From contig JAYSGB010000023.1 in the NCBI GenBank assembly GCA_041913045.1, forward strand, positions 1 to 63,878: a stretch of DNA of 63,878 bases, given 5' to 3'. Positions 42,352 through 56,015 of the stretch are shown one piece after another; position 1 is the stretch's first letter; each line of letters starts with the position of its first letter. Made by a program: the position numbers and the translations under genes. The stretch comes from CAMLOF01 sp041913045. GTDB taxonomy: Bacteria > Pseudomonadota > Gammaproteobacteria > Burkholderiales > Burkholderiaceae_C. A model generated the notes under the pieces. The model did not search any database. It saw nothing but the letters and a program-made list of their open reading frames with translations, and was not told where the DNA came from.

Positions 42352-42875
42352 CTGCTTTCGAGGTGAGCCGTAATGTCACCTGCAAAGCACCCTGAGGAAG
42401 GGCCAGCCGCCACCAGCTGCTTGGTCATAGGCTGGGATTCAAGACCCGCCCAAACGCGAGGTGAGCCACACTCTAAAAATCCGTTGCGGCGATAAAACCG
42501 GCGCGCTGTTCGTGTGCTGTTCAAATGCAGCACCTCAATGCCGCGAGCCAAGGCCGCAGCCTCTGCCGCCCGCAAAAGAGATTTGCCGACACCCTTGTGC
42601 AGGGCATGGGGCACGACGTAGCAGAGCGCAAGCTCATCGCCAGAAAGCAGAACGGCGCCAAGCATGCGGCCAGCCTCTTCCGCAACAAGCGCCATCGACG
42701 CGGGAACGGCAAGCCATTTCTCGACGTTGTCCACCGTCTTGTTCGCAAGCCAACGTTCAATGACTGCAGGGTCACCCTGGTGGTCTGCGTAGCAGCAGCC
42801 GGCAATCGACTGCCGAATCACCTCACAGATGGCGGCGGCGTCTGCAGCGTTGGCCGGGCGTATGTTCATGTGCAT
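42348..42875 (-). CDS. GNAT family N-acetyltransferase
   Basis: A 175-residue acetyltransferase of the GNAT fold. N-terminal IRPANAADAAAICEVIRQSI, the beta4 region LALCYVVPHALHKGVGKSLL (acetyl-CoA pyrophosphate loop) and HLNSTRTARRFYRRNGF support the call. The substrate is unknown. It is convergent with the ABC ATPase gene. A second ATG two codons in (MNIRPAN) may be the true start. Confidence 0.85.
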   Translation of the reverse strand: MHMNIRPANAADAAAICEVIRQSIAGCCYADHQGDPAVIERWLANKTVDNVEKWLAVPASMALVAEEAGRMLGAVLLSGDELALCYVVPHALHKGVGKSLLRAAEAAALARGIEVLHLNSTRTARRFYRRNGFLECGSPRVWAGLESQPMTKQLVAAGPSSGCFAGDITAHLESS

Positions 42876-43109
42876 GCTCGCAACTGGATTGGTACCACTG
42901 AATACCGCACACCTATTCGCACACGGACAGCTTTCCCCGTACAGGGTCTACCACTGCCCGCTCCACTTCATGGCGCGGCCAGAGGCAGTCTGTCACATCG
43001 CAGCGGCCGTGCACATCCCCTGTTTGGGGGAGGTATGGTGACCTGGCACTGCGTCAGCCATGCCAAGGTGACCGAAACATGCTTACCAAGCCTGATACGG
43101 CAAGACGTG
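42876..43109. other. Intergenic region without recognisable gene
   Basis: This 234-bp stretch lies upstream of the acetyltransferase gene and downstream of the cyclic-nucleotide-binding protein gene. I see no gene, strong hairpin or clear promoter. It must hold the promoter of the acetyltransferase gene. Confidence 0.5.
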
Positions 43110-44279
43110 CTACTTGTTGAGCATCGTTTCCTTGACGTCAGCCACCACCTTGTCACGGATGCGCTGAACCTCAATGGGATCGTATTGTCCTGGGGTGGAA
43201 AGCTCATGTTCCACTTCGTCACGCCTTGCACGCGACAACGAGGCCAGAACCCGCTCACGCACAGGCGACTCACCCAGATCGCTCAAAGCCTTCGCCAAGT
43301 CGAAGGGATCGAACTTTGCCAAAGAAGCGAAGAGAGACTTCTGATCTGCGAATTCCAGATCTTCGATGTCAGAAAACTCCTGCGGCGTCTTGAGCTTGCG
43401 ATCGACAAAGAACTTGCGCCCTTTGGTGTCGAGCAACCGGATGATCTCGCTCTTGCGAAAGGCAAACAGGTCATCGGAGAACTCGCTGCGCGACAGCTTC
43501 TTGAGGATGGTGTTGCGGTCAACGTCCACCAGCGAGGCAAACTCGGTGACGTTGAGGTACTGGAACTCTTCCTTGCCCAGGTCCGCGTTGTTTTCAACCG
43601 TGCGGCGAGCGAGTTGCACGATGTCTTTCGCCGAGAAAACGATCTGTTTGCCGCTGGAACCCTCGTCTGAAATCCGTACAAGGTGCAGTGCCAGCATGCG
43701 CCCCAAGACCTTCTTGATGTGAAGGTCGGAGTGACCAAGCAGCGCTCTGGCGTAAGTGGCCAGTTCGGCCAGCGCCACCGCAGCCTGTTTTGGCGGTGTG
43801 TTCTGGCTGGACGCGCCCTTTTTGTCCGCTTCGGTGCGACCCAGCAGTTGCAGCAGGTTGGCGTACAAAAGTATCTCGGGCTGGAAGTTGACCCTGGTAG
43901 CGATCAACTCTTGTGCCGACGACAGGCGCTGCAAAAGTGCCGAGAACAGGTTTTGCACCAGTGGCGTGGCAGCAGCAAGGTCTTGCTGGAGCATGCTCGC
44001 CGGTACAACATACAACTCGCAGTAGCTGCGGGCTGCCGCATTCTGGGTCCACTTGCCGCCGGCCTCTTCAATGGCAATGCCAAAACATTGGCCGGCCCGC
44101 AAGGTCTCCACAATCACCTTCTTCTCTTCCCGCACCAGATAAAGATCCACTTCCCCATCTTTGATGAGATAGAAGTGGTTCCCACTCATGCCCTCGGTGA
44201 ATATGGTTTCCCCCGCGTAGAAGCGAGTCTGGGAAAAATGAGCAAAACGGTCCAGAGGCAAAGAGGGAGAGGTGGCCAT
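43110..44279 (-). CDS. Cyclic-nucleotide-binding-domain protein with FliG-C-like tail
   Basis: A 389-residue protein. A cNMP-binding/Crp-type beta-roll is at residues 15-105 (YAGETIFTEGMSGNHFYLIK, DGEVDLYLV). A helical middle region contains winged-helix-like segments, among them FQYLNVTEFASLVDVDRNTI. The C-terminal 90 residues (DIEDLEFADQKSLFASLAKF, DPFDLAKALSDLGESPVRER, VLASLSRARRDEVEHEL) strongly resemble the C-terminal domain of the flagellar switch protein FliG. No flagellar gene is nearby. It could be a regulator linking a nucleotide or redox signal to another process; I do not assign a function. Confidence 0.75.
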   Translation of the reverse strand: MATSPSLPLDRFAHFSQTRFYAGETIFTEGMSGNHFYLIKDGEVDLYLVREEKKVIVETLRAGQCFGIAIEEAGGKWTQNAAARSYCELYVVPASMLQQDLAAATPLVQNLFSALLQRLSSAQELIATRVNFQPEILLYANLLQLLGRTEADKKGASSQNTPPKQAAVALAELATYARALLGHSDLHIKKVLGRMLALHLVRISDEGSSGKQIVFSAKDIVQLARRTVENNADLGKEEFQYLNVTEFASLVDVDRNTILKKLSRSEFSDDLFAFRKSEIIRLLDTKGRKFFVDRKLKTPQEFSDIEDLEFADQKSLFASLAKFDPFDLAKALSDLGESPVRERVLASLSRARRDEVEHELSTPGQYDPIEVQRIRDKVVADVKETMLNK

Positions 44280-44392
44280 GGATTAGGCGGTAGATCGAGA
44301 GCGCGAATCAGTTTTATTTGATTTATTTGATCCGTGCGTATCGTTGTTTCGATGATTTTTCTATTCTATGGCAACTATCACAGCGCCAAGAC
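44280..44392. promoter_or_regulatory. AT-rich promoter region of the cyclic-nucleotide-binding protein gene
   Basis: Unusually AT-rich for this genome. It contains a perfect tandem repeat of TTATTTGAT (44314-44322 and 44323-44331). On the minus strand TTGCCATAGAATAGAAAAATC could include promoter elements. The recD stop codon begins at its left edge. Confidence 0.45.
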
Positions 44393-46344
44393 TTATTTTG
44401 CGATTCCCAGGCCACCACTTCGCCACACTTTCTGCCCTGCGGCTTGGACAAGTACCTCAGGTGCCGGAACCAGCCACGTAGCCCGGGTTTTGGCGCGGGT
44501 GAGCGCGGTGTAGAGCAGCTCCCGCGTGAGCAGCGGGCTGACGCGGTCGGGCACGATGAGCAGCACGGCGTCGAATTCGGAACCCTGCGATTTGTGCACG
44601 GTCATGGCAAAGACGGTTTCCACCGCTTCCATCCGGGCGCAGGCCACCCAGCGCACCCCGCCCTGCCCTTGCGGGAAGGCCACGCGCAGGCGGCCCTGGT
44701 GTGGCAGGCACAGGCCCACATCGCCGTTCATCAGGCCCAGGGCGCTGTCGTTGCGCGTGACCATGACGGGCCGCCCGGCGTACCAGCCGTCCAGCGGCAG
44801 GTGCAGGGCCTGAGCCACGGCGCGGTTCACCTGCTGCACACCCCAGGGGCCTTCGCGCACGGCGCACAGCAGTTGCAGGCGGGCAAAGGCGTCCAGCAGT
44901 TCGCGGGCTTTGGCGTCATCCACCCCTTCCTGCAGGGCATTCGACGTGGCGTTGTCGCTCCAAGCATGCCAGGGCTCCATGGCGGCCAGCCACGTTTGCC
45001 AGCCTTGCAGCAAGAAGGCGGTCCACGCCTGGCCACGGGTAGCGGTGCTGTCCAGTCGGGTGATGGTTGCAGCCTCACTTGGCGCCCAGGCGGGCAAAGC
45101 CTGCCACAGCGTGTGCACCTGTTGCACGTCACCCATGTTGAGCGCTTGCGCCCACTGCCCAATGCCACCCTGGGCGTTGAAGCGGTGGCTGTGTCGCAGC
45201 ATCACGGTATGTTGCGCCCAGGCCGATGCCGTTTGGGTGGGCGCGGGTTCGTCCCACAGGCCGCGCTGGGCGGGGCTGGTGGTGGTTTGGGGTGGTTGTG
45301 CTTGCCAGGCCGCCACGTCGCAACCGGCTTGTTGGCGCAACCATGCCACGGTGCTGGCGTCGTAGCCGCCCTGTTCCGCGCCTTCGCACAACTGGGCCCA
45401 AACGGCACCCGCCTCCACCGAGGCCAACTGGTCCTTGTCGCCCAGCAGCACCAGCCGTGCCTGTTCTGGCACGCAGGCCAGCAGGCGGGCCATCATTTCC
45501 AGGTCGATCATGGAGGCTTCGTCTACCACCACCAGGTCGGTGGCCAGCGGCTGCGCGGGCGGGTGGTCGCCCGTGGGGCTGAGGCGCAGCAGCCTGTGCA
45601 GCGTGGTGGGGGCCTGTGGCGGGTGAGCTTGCAGAGCCTGACCATAGGCCGTGGGCAGGCGCTGCAGCGCGGCGCTCAAGGATTCGCCCAGCCGTGCGGC
45701 GGCCTTGCCGGTGGGGGCCGCCAGGTGGATGCGCAATGGCGCACCACCGGCCACGGCCTGTGATTGAAGCAAGGCCAGCAGGCGGGCCACGGTGGTGGTT
45801 TTGCCGGTGCCCGGCCCGCCGGTGAGCAGCAACAGCCTGCCACGTGCCGCCAGGGCACAGGCCACGCGCTGCCAGTCCACTTGACCTTTGGGCGCCGGGC
45901 CAAACAGTTCGACCAGCAGGGGCGGGAGTTGGCCGGGTGCGGGTTGCGCCAGTGTCAGCCGCTGCCGCAGCGAGGCCAGGATGCGCTGTTCCGCCACCCA
46001 GGCGCGGCGAAGGTACAGGGTGTTGCCCTGCCGTACCAGCGGCTCGGTGCCGTCGCCACGCCCGGCCCAGGGCAAGGTGTCGGCGGCCAGGTCCAGGTCG
46101 GGCGGCAGCAGGCTGCGTGCAGCGTCTGGCCAGGTGGGCAGCATCTGCTGCGGCGCGGCGTGCAGGGTGGGCAAATCCAGCCGCGCATGGCCCAGGCCGT
46201 GCAGGTGGCTCACCAGCAGGGCCAGCCAGGTGTGGCGCGGGTCGGCGCTGGGCTGGCGTTCTTGCAAAAAGGCGGCAAAGGCGCGGTCCAGCGCGGTGAA
46301 GGGTGCCTGCTCAGTCACCCCGGGCAGCTTGGGCAAGGGGGTGC

Positions 46345-46348
<4 letters not shown>
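44393..46348 (-). CDS. recD: Exodeoxyribonuclease V alpha subunit RecD
   Basis: A 651-residue 5'-3' helicase subunit of RecBCD. It has Walker A LTGGPGTGKTTTVARLLALL, Walker B with VVVDEASMIDLEMMARLL, motif III-like VLLGDKDQLASVEAGAVWAQ and the C-terminal TVHKSQGSEFDAVLLIVPD. RecBCD processes double-strand breaks for recombination and degrades foreign linear DNA. Its ATG overlaps the recB stop by ATGA. It is last in the operon selD-recC-recB-recD. Confidence 0.96.
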
Positions 46349-49910
<3,562 letters not shown>

Positions 49911-49914
<4 letters not shown>

Positions 49915-52900
49915 TCCCCGCCCTCTTCGTGTTCGTCGTCGCCACTCAGGCCGGGCGGCCAGCCCAGGCGGGTGTGGCGCAGCAGGTCTTCGTACAGCAG
50001 TGCGGCCCAGCGGGGCAAGGTGTCGGCCATGTCGTCGAACGTGGCTATGCTGCGGGCCAGGTAGGGTGAGCGGGCGCGCTCGCCCGGGCTGTTGCGGTTG
50101 CCGTCAAAGGCCTCGCGGGCGGGCCGCATGGGGTCGGTGCCCTCTTCTGCATTGGTGGCCAGTTGCCGGGCCTGTTCGTAAGCCACAGCAGCACGGCCAC
50201 TCACGAGCGGCATCGTCTGCCAAGCCTCTTGCGCGGCGGCCATCCAGCCTTCGCCCAGGGCCTGCGCCTGCGCGGCAGGCAGCGGCTTTAGCCACACGGC
50301 GTTGTCCAGCCCCAGCAGCACGGTGGTCACACGGCGGCCCGTGGCGCACAAGGCCACATGGCGTACCCAAGCGGTGCGCAGCAGGTCTGCGCGCGGAACC
50401 GTTTCGCCCCCCAACTTGTGCGTGACGGCCCCGGTGCGCATCTCGCATTGCAACCAATGGCCCAGGCAGTCGCTTTCCAGCCCCTGCGGGGCACTGCGCA
50501 AGCCTTCAACCACACCGGTCACGGTGTGCCCGCCCAACGTCCACAGCACACTCACTGGCGGCGCGGGCTGGGCGTAGTGCTCGAACCACGTTTGCGCACG
50601 CTCCAGCACTGTGTCAGCCTCGCGTTGCAGTGCGTTGGCATGTCGGCGCCCCACGCCGCCCAGCGGCAATTCGCCACGCAGGCGAATATTTTCCAGCGCT
50701 TGTGCCGGGTGGTTGGCTCGCAGCAGTTCGGTGCCCAGGTGGTGGCGCTGCAGGCCGTCCAGCGTGAAAGGTTCTGCCTCGTCGGGCAGTTCATCCAGTG
50801 TCTGGAATTGCACGCCCAGTCTGGCACGCCAGTGCCACTCCACAGGCTCGCGCACAAATCGCTCCAGGCTGGACAGTTCCAGTTCGGCGGGCATAGGGAG
50901 CGGTGACACCTCAAGAGACGACGGCTGAGTTGCAGCATGCGCGGCCTGCCAGTCGGCGTCGTAGGTGCTGAATGTAGGCGCCAAGCCCGGCGACGCGGGT
51001 TCGAAGTACCGGCGTGAAAACGGCTGCAGCGGCTGCAGGCTGGGCAGCGGCGGGTTTTGCCAATAGGCAGCACAGGCGTCCATCAACTGCGCCACCAGCA
51101 CCGAAGGGGGCTGCTCCGCGTCGTCGCTGGCCCGGCGGCCGCACCAGCTGATCCAGAGTTTTTCGCGTGCAGAAAGCAGCGCTTCCAGGAACAGGTAGCG
51201 GTCGTCTTCGCGGCGCGAACGGTCACCGGGGCGGCGGTAATTGCCCATCAGGTCGAAGTCGCGCGGGGTGGTGCGGCGCGGGTAGTCGCCGTCGTTCATG
51301 CCCAGCAGGCACACCGCGCGGAACGGAATGGAGCGCATGGGCATGAGGGTGGCAAACTGCACGCCGCCGCCAAAGAAGCGCTGGTGCAATGCCGGCGTTT
51401 CCCATTGCGCCTGCAGGTGGTCGCGCAGCACCACCAGCGGCACGGGCTCATTCAGCCCGGCGGTGGCGCATTCCTGCAACCAAGGGCCCAGCGGGGCCAG
51501 CAGGCGTTGCAACTCGCGTTCATCGGCGTCATCTGCGGGTTCAAAAAACCGCTCCACCAGCCCGCGCAGCAAGGCAGCCCAGTCTGCCGGTGCACGCGGG
51601 CATTGCAGGTCGCGCAATGTGGTGTCCATCGCGTCCAGCCATTGCGCCAGGGCGCCCGCCAGCCGGGCCGACAGCCCACCCACAGCCCCCAGCGGCGCCA
51701 CGCCTTGCCACGCCGGGCCGTCACCCATCGCGTAGCCCAGCAGCATACGCCGCAACCCGAAGGACCAGGTGTTCTGGTCCAGATCGGCCATGCCTTCGGG
51801 CAGGCCCCAATGGCGGCGGTGATCGCCGTCCAACCCCCAGCGCACGCCCGCATCCACAAACCAGGTGCGCAGTTGGGCCACGTCGTCTTCGCCCAGGCCA
51901 AAGCGTTGCCGCATGGCGGGGGCCTCGAAGGCGTCCATCCAGTCGGCCAGCGTCACGCGGGATTGCGGCAGTTCCAGCAGCGCCGCCAGCGCGCGGGCCA
52001 GCGGCTGCTGGCTGGCAGACTGGTCGGCCACGCTGTAGGGAACGTGCCGGGGTGTACCGGGCGCAAAGCGCCCGAACACAGCCTGAATGTGTGGCGCGAA
52101 AGCGGCCATGTCAGGCACCATCACCATCACGTCAGACGGTTTGAGCGACGCATCGGCATCAAACCAGGCCAGCAACTGGTCGTGCAGCACCTCTACTTCG
52201 CGCTGGTGCGAGTGGGCCATGCTGAACACAATGCTGGTGTCGGGCGGCACCGCCTCGGGCTCGGCGGGTGGCGGGTTCAGGTGCAGGATGTCGGCCTGCA
52301 GGCGGGCCAACCGCGTGGGTGCTGCCTGCGCCGCAGGGTCGACAAACACGTCGATGGTGTCAAAGCGCTGACGGTACTGCGGCGGCAGATCGAAGGCGTC
52401 GAGCAGATGCAGGTGATCACGCCCCTGCTGGCCCCAGGCCGCCAGCAGCGGGTGGGCCTGTGTGTGCAGCAACTCGGGGGGCAGCAGCGCCTGCTGTCCG
52501 GGCTTGTCTTCGCGGCGGTGGCGCTCCAGGCGGCGCAGCCATTCACGCCCTTCCACCACGTCACCCCAGTGGTACTGGCAAGGGTTCTGGGCAAACAGCA
52601 GCACCTGGCACAGTTGCCCCAGCGCGGCCAGCGCTTCCACCTGCTGCATGGGCAGCGACGAAATGCCAAACACCGTGATGCGCGGTGGCAGCCCGGCAGG
52701 CCGTGGGCGGTGCACGGGCCAATCGCGCAGCGCCTTCATGAAGCGCTCGTGCACTTCTGCCCGCGAGGCATGGCTGGCGGCCTGCCCATCAGCAGCCAGG
52801 TCGGCCAGCACGTCGCGCCACAACTGGGCTTGCCAGAGCTGATCATCTGGCAAAGGCATGGCCTGCCCGTGCGGGTTGCGCAACTGGTCGCGCCCTTGCT

Positions 52901-53396
52901 CCCAGTCAGCCAGCCAGTCGGCGCGGTAGCTTTGGTAGCCGTCCAGCACGTCGGCCAGTTGCTGGGCCAACTGGTAGCGCTTGCGCCCATCGGCGTCGCT
53001 GGCCAGGTAACGTTGCAGCGGGGCATACACGGGGCGCTGCGCCACCCATTGCGGCAGCACGCGCCACAGCCGCCACAGCAGCGCGGGTTTGTCCAGCGCC
53101 AGTTGTTCGGGCACCTGGTGGGGTCCCAGCACAGCGCGGTAGGCCTGCCACAAAAAGGCCGAAGGCAAGGCCATGCGCGTGGCGGCACAAATGCCCAGTG
53201 CGTCGTCGCGCGCCAGGGCCAACTCCAGCCAGTGCTTCATGCCGTTGCTCTGCACCAGCATGACTTCGGGCTCCAGCGGCCCCAAGGGCTGGCGTTGCAG
53301 CGTGTTGACGAGCAGGTCGCACAAGTCCTCCAGGCGGTTGCCTTGAAGGACCATGAAACCACGTGGCAGGCCGGGAGCTGTCATTTCTTGCCGCAT
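49911..53396 (-). CDS. recC: Exodeoxyribonuclease V gamma subunit RecC
   Basis: A 1161-residue Chi-recognition subunit. The N terminus GFMVLQGNRLEDLCDLLVNT, VMLVQSNGMKHWLELALA and later RAVCLLGMNDGDYPRRTTPR with DFDLMGNYRRPGDRSRREDD are RecC signatures. Length fits the family (E. coli 1122). Its start overlaps the stop of the SelD fusion gene by one base (TGATG), so translation of the recombination genes appears coupled to the selenium gene. A second ATG four codons in is possible. Confidence 0.96.
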
Positions 53397-55711
53397 CAGT
53401 ACAACAGACGCACCGGCGTTTCGGTGCCATCACCCAGCCCCAGGGGAAGCACCTCGCCGATCATGCAGGCCTGCGCATAACCCAGCGCACGCAATGCAGC
53501 CAGGCACGCAGGAACGCGCTCGGCGGGCACACTGGCCAGCAGGCCACCAGCAGTCTGGGGGTCGAACAACAATGGGTAAACGGGGTGGGCTTTGGCCTCG
53601 TCGTGGTTGACGATGGATCGGCGCAGCCGCAAGTTGGCGGGCTGCAAGGAGCTCAACACCCCAGCACGGGCCAGTACCTGTGCACCGTCGAGCAGTGGAA
53701 CGGCATCAAGAGCCAACGCCAGCCCGGTGCCAGACGCGCGCGCCATTTCCAGTGCATGGCCCAACAGGCCAAAGCCCGTCACGTCTGTGCAGGCGCTGGC
53801 ACCGTGTTCACGCAAACAAAGCGCAGCATCGCGGTTTGACTGCTGCATGCTTTCCAAGGCAGCGTCTACCCACCGGCCCTTGCTCGCCATGCGTGCATGA
53901 GCGGCCATGATGACGCCCGTTCCGATGGGTTTGGTCAGAATCAAGCGTTCGCCCAACCGCATGCCGCCTTTGGTCATGGCCGTACCAGCCACCAGCGGCC
54001 CTCTGCATGAAGGCTGGTCGGGCATCAGCCCCTGAATGGCAAAACCCAGAGCGAGCTCTTGCCCCTCACCCGTGTGGCCGCCAACCAGTGCACAACCTGC
54101 GGCATTGAGCACCTCCACGGCCCCGCTCATCAACTGGCGCACGGTGTCTTCCACCTTGCTTTCGAGCCCAGGCGGTATGGTGGCCACGGCAGTGCATGTG
54201 TGTGGCGCAGCCCCCATGGCGTAAACATCACCTAGCGCGTGGTTGGCTGCAATTCGCCCAAAAACGTAGGGGTCGTCAATGAACGCACGAAAAAAATCCA
54301 CCGTCTGCACCAGCAATTGCCCTGGCGGTACGCGTACCACAGCGGCATCGTCTGGCGAGTCCAGCCCCACCAGAACACCCGGTTGCGGCAGCACATGGAT
54401 GGTAGCCAGCGCGCGCGACAAGACGCTGCTGCCCACCTTGGCACCACAACCGCCACAGCGCATGGCCTGCGCGGCCAGGGCCTGGCGCGCCTCCTCATCA
54501 CTCAGCGCCAGATCCGGGTGGTTGGCAGCCACCGTTTGCTGCGCCATGGAAGGTGTCAATTCAGAAAAACGGCGCATGAAGCGCTGGTCGATCCAGCGCT
54601 TCCAGTGCCACACCCAGGCCCCCTGCAAGCCCCAGCGGCCACGCGACGCCACAGCATGTTCATCACCAGTTCCCATCAGGGCCAGCCAATGGCGTTGGGG
54701 CAGGTAGCGTGCCAAGGGCTGGCCTTGCAGTGCATTGCGAAGGTTGTCGGCCAGCGGGCGGCCCATGCGCACGGCAAACACACCCGCCTTCTCCAGCGCT
54801 CGCTCCTCCCATGCCGCCACATCCCCGGCCGCAAAAATGAGCGGGTCATCCACAGTCTGCAATGTGTCGCGCACTTTGACGAAGCCCCGCGCATCCAGGG
54901 CAAGGCCCGTACCTGCGAGCCATGCTGGCCCACCGGCCTGCGTCGCCCACACAACCTCGTCAAAAGGCCCGATCCATTCGCCATCAACCCTTACGCCTTT
55001 AGCGGACACCTCTTGCACCCGGGCGCCCAAGTGCAGCCGCACACCACGCGCCTGCAGGTGCGCGCGCATCATGTGCCGCACCCGACGGTTGTGTGTGGGC
55101 ATCACGTCTGGTGCGGTATCGAACAGGTCGAACGACAGTGGCACGAGAACCTTTCCCTGCACCGCGCGCTCCTTCTGCATGCGGTATTGCATGGAAAGCA
55201 GCAACTCAACCCCACCCGCACCAGCGCCAACCACCGCCACGCGCAATGGCGATTCACCGTGGCGCACTCGTTCCAGCAGGGCCCGCCAGCGTTCATCAAA
55301 CTGGCGTATGGGCTTGACGGGCACAACATGTTCCGTTGCGCCCGGCACTCCGTCCGTGCGTGGCGTCGAGCCGGTGTTGATGCTCAGCAAGTCATAAGGA
55401 ACCGGCGGGCGGTTTCGGCACAGCACCAGCCGGGCCTCACGGTCCAGCCCGATCACCTCGTCATTGAAAAAGCGGCCGCCCGCAAACACAGCCAGGCGGC
55501 GCAGATCCAAATGCACATCGTCGAACCCGTAATGGCCCGCCACGTAACCCGGCAGCATGCCAGAGTACGGGGTATGCGTGTCCGTACCGATAAGCGTCAG
55601 CCGAGCGCCGGGCATGGGGCGCATGCCAAAGCTGCGCAGCACCCCTACGTGGCTATGCCCTCCCCCCACGAGGACGATGTCTTTCAATACCGGTTGTGTC
55701 GTGCTCTGCAT
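53396..55711 (-). CDS. selD: Bifunctional FAD-dependent oxidoreductase/selenide, water dikinase
   Basis: A 771-residue fusion. Residues 1-380 form a pyridine nucleotide-disulfide/NDH-2-like flavoprotein (KDIVLVGGGHSHVGVLRSFG, LLSINTGSTPRTDG, PLIFAAGDVAAWEERALEKA). The C-terminal half is selenide, water dikinase, making selenophosphate from selenide and ATP. Its glycine-rich segment MRCGGCGAKVGSSVLSRA keeps the catalytic Cys and Lys (GCGAK for E. coli GCGCK). QTVDFFRAFIDDPYVFGRIA and NAAGCALVGGHTGEGQE are SelD motifs. Known fusions of this kind may couple selenium reduction to activation. No selA, selB or tRNA-Sec gene is in this window, so use for selenouridine in tRNA or for selenoproteins cannot be told apart. 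Confidence 0.93.
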   Translation of the reverse strand: MQSTTQPVLKDIVLVGGGHSHVGVLRSFGMRPMPGARLTLIGTDTHTPYSGMLPGYVAGHYGFDDVHLDLRRLAVFAGGRFFNDEVIGLDREARLVLCRNRPPVPYDLLSINTGSTPRTDGVPGATEHVVPVKPIRQFDERWRALLERVRHGESPLRVAVVGAGAGGVELLLSMQYRMQKERAVQGKVLVPLSFDLFDTAPDVMPTHNRRVRHMMRAHLQARGVRLHLGARVQEVSAKGVRVDGEWIGPFDEVVWATQAGGPAWLAGTGLALDARGFVKVRDTLQTVDDPLIFAAGDVAAWEERALEKAGVFAVRMGRPLADNLRNALQGQPLARYLPQRHWLALMGTGDEHAVASRGRWGLQGAWVWHWKRWIDQRFMRRFSELTPSMAQQTVAANHPDLALSDEEARQALAAQAMRCGGCGAKVGSSVLSRALATIHVLPQPGVLVGLDSPDDAAVVRVPPGQLLVQTVDFFRAFIDDPYVFGRIAANHALGDVYAMGAAPHTCTAVATIPPGLESKVEDTVRQLMSGAVEVLNAAGCALVGGHTGEGQELALGFAIQGLMPDQPSCRGPLVAGTAMTKGGMRLGERLILTKPIGTGVIMAAHARMASKGRWVDAALESMQQSNRDAALCLREHGASACTDVTGFGLLGHALEMARASGTGLALALDAVPLLDGAQVLARAGVLSSLQPANLRLRRSIVNHDEAKAHPVYPLLFDPQTAGGLLASVPAERVPACLAALRALGYAQACMIGEVLPLGLGDGTETPVRLLY

Positions 55712-55772
55712 GTCTTGGGCCTTGGCCGTGCGATCTTAGCCGCAGGCTGGCGCCGTCACGTCGCCGCCGGAT

Positions 55773-55916
55773 TTACCTCACCCGATCCCCTGACCGCATA
55801 CGCCGCCAGCAGGCAGGCTCATCCCACGGCCTTGGCACTGTCGTTTGCGCCACCACGCTGCACACAGGTGCTGTGCGCCCGTTGATCTTCACCCAGTTCC
55901 GGATCACGTTCCACAT
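55773..55916 (-). CDS. Small ORF divergent from the YafY-type regulator
   Basis: A possible 47-residue protein beginning MWNVIRNWVKINGRTAP. I do not recognise a family. The case for it is a near-perfect AAGGAG 6 nt upstream of the ATG and its position 58 bp from an operator-like dyad, divergent from a WYL-domain regulator, where a regulated target gene is often found. The second half is Arg- and Trp-rich and less protein-like, so it may be a truncated remnant of a longer gene. The rest of 55712-56015 shows no other gene. Confidence 0.35.
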   Translation of the reverse strand: MWNVIRNWVKINGRTAPVCSVVAQTTVPRPWDEPACWRRMRSGDRVR

Positions 55917-55974
55917 GTCAGGCTCCTTGCCAAATAGCGGCCCACGCCGCGCCTGATCCAAAGATAGAGCCGAT

Positions 55975-55995
55975 CCGTATCAAAATACGATACGG
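55975..55995. promoter_or_regulatory. Operator-like dyad before the YafY-type regulator gene
   Basis: CCGTATC-AAAATAC-GATACGG is a perfect 7+7+7 inverted repeat ending 20 bp before the regulator ATG. The position fits autoregulation and control of the divergent small ORF. Confidence 0.65.
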
Positions 55996-56015
55996 AAACA
56001 CAGCATCATGTCCAC

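Noticed and set aside
53396..55711. Two separate genes for the flavoprotein and SelD
   Set aside because: A single uninterrupted frame spans both domains with no internal start signal, and such fusions are known.
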